Shown: in pieces, positions 5,778 to 6,387 of the stretch
How the letters are laid out: each line of letters begins with the position of its first letter
Numbering within the stretch: position 1 is the stretch's first letter
Source of the DNA: an uncultured Porphyromonadaceae bacterium
GTDB taxonomy: Bacteria; Bacteroidota; Bacteroidia; Bacteroidales; Muribaculaceae
NCBI GenBank assembly: GCA_947176355.1
Contig: CAMWQY010000154.1
Span: 1 to 6,387 of the forward strand
Direction: 5' to 3'
Length of the DNA stretch: 6,387 bases
Position numbers and translations under genes: made by a program
The notes under the pieces: model-generated
Seen by the model: only the letters and a program-made list of their open reading frames with translations
Databases searched by the model: none
Told to the model about the DNA's origin: nothing

Positions 5778-6387
5778 ATTTTCATTCGCCGGAATCCTAC
5801 TTGCGACCCTCCTGGTGGCTACCGGATGCACAGGCGAAAAACATAATACAGAAAAAGCGACAAGCGGAGAGACTTCTCCGCTTGTCGCGCTATGTCGCGG
5901 CATCGACTGCTCTGATACAGCCTCGCTGCATAGCGAGCAGGTCATGAAACGGACTATGGCTGAAATTGTCCGCCTTATGGAGGTATCTGATTCAACCGCC
6001 ACGCATGAGGGTCTTTCCATCCTGTTTGGCAAACTAAGGGAGGATGAGGAGGCGATGAAAGCGGCGACCCGACACGCAGACCTATTTCTGAACAGTCCGG
6101 CATCTCCGATGCGCGACGAGACCCTTTACATAAGATTTCTCCGGGCCCTGCTCTCGACAGATTCATTGCCGGAAACAATCCGCCTTCGGGCTGAAGAGTG
6201 GCTACGCACAGCATCGCTCAACCGACCCGGGACTATCGCCACCGACTTCCGATATCTCGACAGGAACGGGAATGAGGGAAGCCTGCATCAATTCAGGACG
6301 CCGCAGACTCTGCTCATCTTCTATGACCCAGAGTGTCCGCACTGCCCGGAGATACTTTCGCAGATTGCGTCGCATCAGGGTGTCAAT
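5767..6387 (+). CDS. DUF5106-type lipoprotein with thioredoxin-like CPHC motif (3' end outside window)
   Basis: The frame is open from the ATG at 5767 to the window edge: 207 residues, no stop. MKNR plus a hydrophobic core and ATGC gives a lipoprotein signal with the lipid cysteine at 21, so the protein should sit in the periplasm or on a membrane surface. Residues about 55-155 look helical and match the DUF5106 pattern I know (FLNSPASPMRDETLYI 107-122, then NRPGTIATDFRYLD 152-165). Next comes the start of a thioredoxin fold: LLIFYDPECPHCPEI (182-196), with active-site C190-P-H-C193. CPHC is also the motif of the oxidase DsbA, but related lipoproteins may be reductases, so direction of electron flow is unknown. 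The start lies 11 bp inside the previous gene, implying coupled translation. The coding DNA is much richer in GC than upstream (39 of 60 at 6181-6240). It may have a job unrelated to the pilus. Confidence 0.8.
   Translation, partial: MKNRFSFAGILLATLLVATGCTGEKHNTEKATSGETSPLVALCRGIDCSDTASLHSEQVMKRTMAEIVRLMEVSDSTATHEGLSILFGKLREDEEAMKAATRHADLFLNSPASPMRDETLYIRFLRALLSTDSLPETIRLRAEEWLRTASLNRPGTIATDFRYLDRNGNEGSLHQFRTPQTLLIFYDPECPHCPEILSQIASHQGVN
5857..5888 (-). terminator. Perfect 14-bp hairpin inside the DUF5106 gene, terminator-like on the minus strand
   Basis: GCGACAAGCGGAGA (5857-5870) and TCTCCGCTTGTCGC (5875-5888) are exact reverse complements around the loop GACT. Five A's (5852-5856) lie immediately to the left, so read on the minus strand this is a GC-rich stem followed by TTTTT, the form of an intrinsic terminator for leftward transcription. 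On the + strand no U-tract follows. It covers codons 31-41, the linker after the lipid cysteine, where amino acid choice is probably free. The structure is directly visible; the terminator function is inferred, and no minus-strand gene lies to the right within the window. Confidence 0.55.

Noticed and set aside
1..6387. RNA genes, insertion sequences, integrase or attachment sites
   Set aside because: I saw no tRNA-like cloverleaf, rRNA segment, transposase motif or target-site duplication; apart from three short gaps the window is filled by the five coding regions.

Overview
The window looks like a piece of a Bacteroidales chromosome (Bacteroides, Prevotella, Muribaculaceae or a relative). 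Four genes encode Bacteroidetes fimbrillin-type or fimbrillin-associated surface lipoproteins. Every visible N-terminus has a lipoprotein signal peptide followed by acidic residues. Start codons sit in A-rich leaders without clear Shine-Dalgarno sequences, and the last gene encodes a DUF5106/thioredoxin-like lipoprotein typical of the phylum. The species cannot be named from the sequence.

All genes are on the + strand. (1) 1-562 is the C-terminal end of a fimbrillin-like protein that begins upstream of the window. (2) 579-1994 is a complete fimbrillin-like lipoprotein, paralogous to gene 1. (3) 2026-3234 is a third, more divergent fimbrillin-like lipoprotein. (4) 3235-3383 is a very AT-rich gap with an inverted repeat, a 14-bp tandem repeat in its loop and probably promoter sequence. 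(5) 3384-5777 is a large (797 aa) lipoprotein with an N-terminal fimbrillin-like part and a C-terminal part resembling FISUMP (Fibrobacter succinogenes major paralogous) domains, a good candidate for a pilus tip or adhesive subunit. (6) 5767-6387 is the start of a DUF5106-type lipoprotein with a CPHC thioredoxin-fold active site. It overlaps gene 5's end by 11 bp and runs off the window.

The likely joint role is assembly of a type V pilus (FimA/Mfa1-like), a fibre built from lipoprotein subunits cut after an arginine and joined by strand exchange. Genes 1-3 would be stalk or minor subunits, the 797-aa protein a tip or accessory adhesin, and the CPHC protein possibly a thiol oxidoreductase for that unusually cysteine-rich adhesin. 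The last link is my inference. No anchor gene (FimB/Mfa2), regulator, RNA gene, insertion sequence or CRISPR array is visible. The least expected signals are two 32-nt hairpins of identical geometry (14-bp arms, 4-nt loop) inside coding sequence at 4086-4117 and 5857-5888. The second is perfect and reads as an intrinsic terminator on the minus strand.
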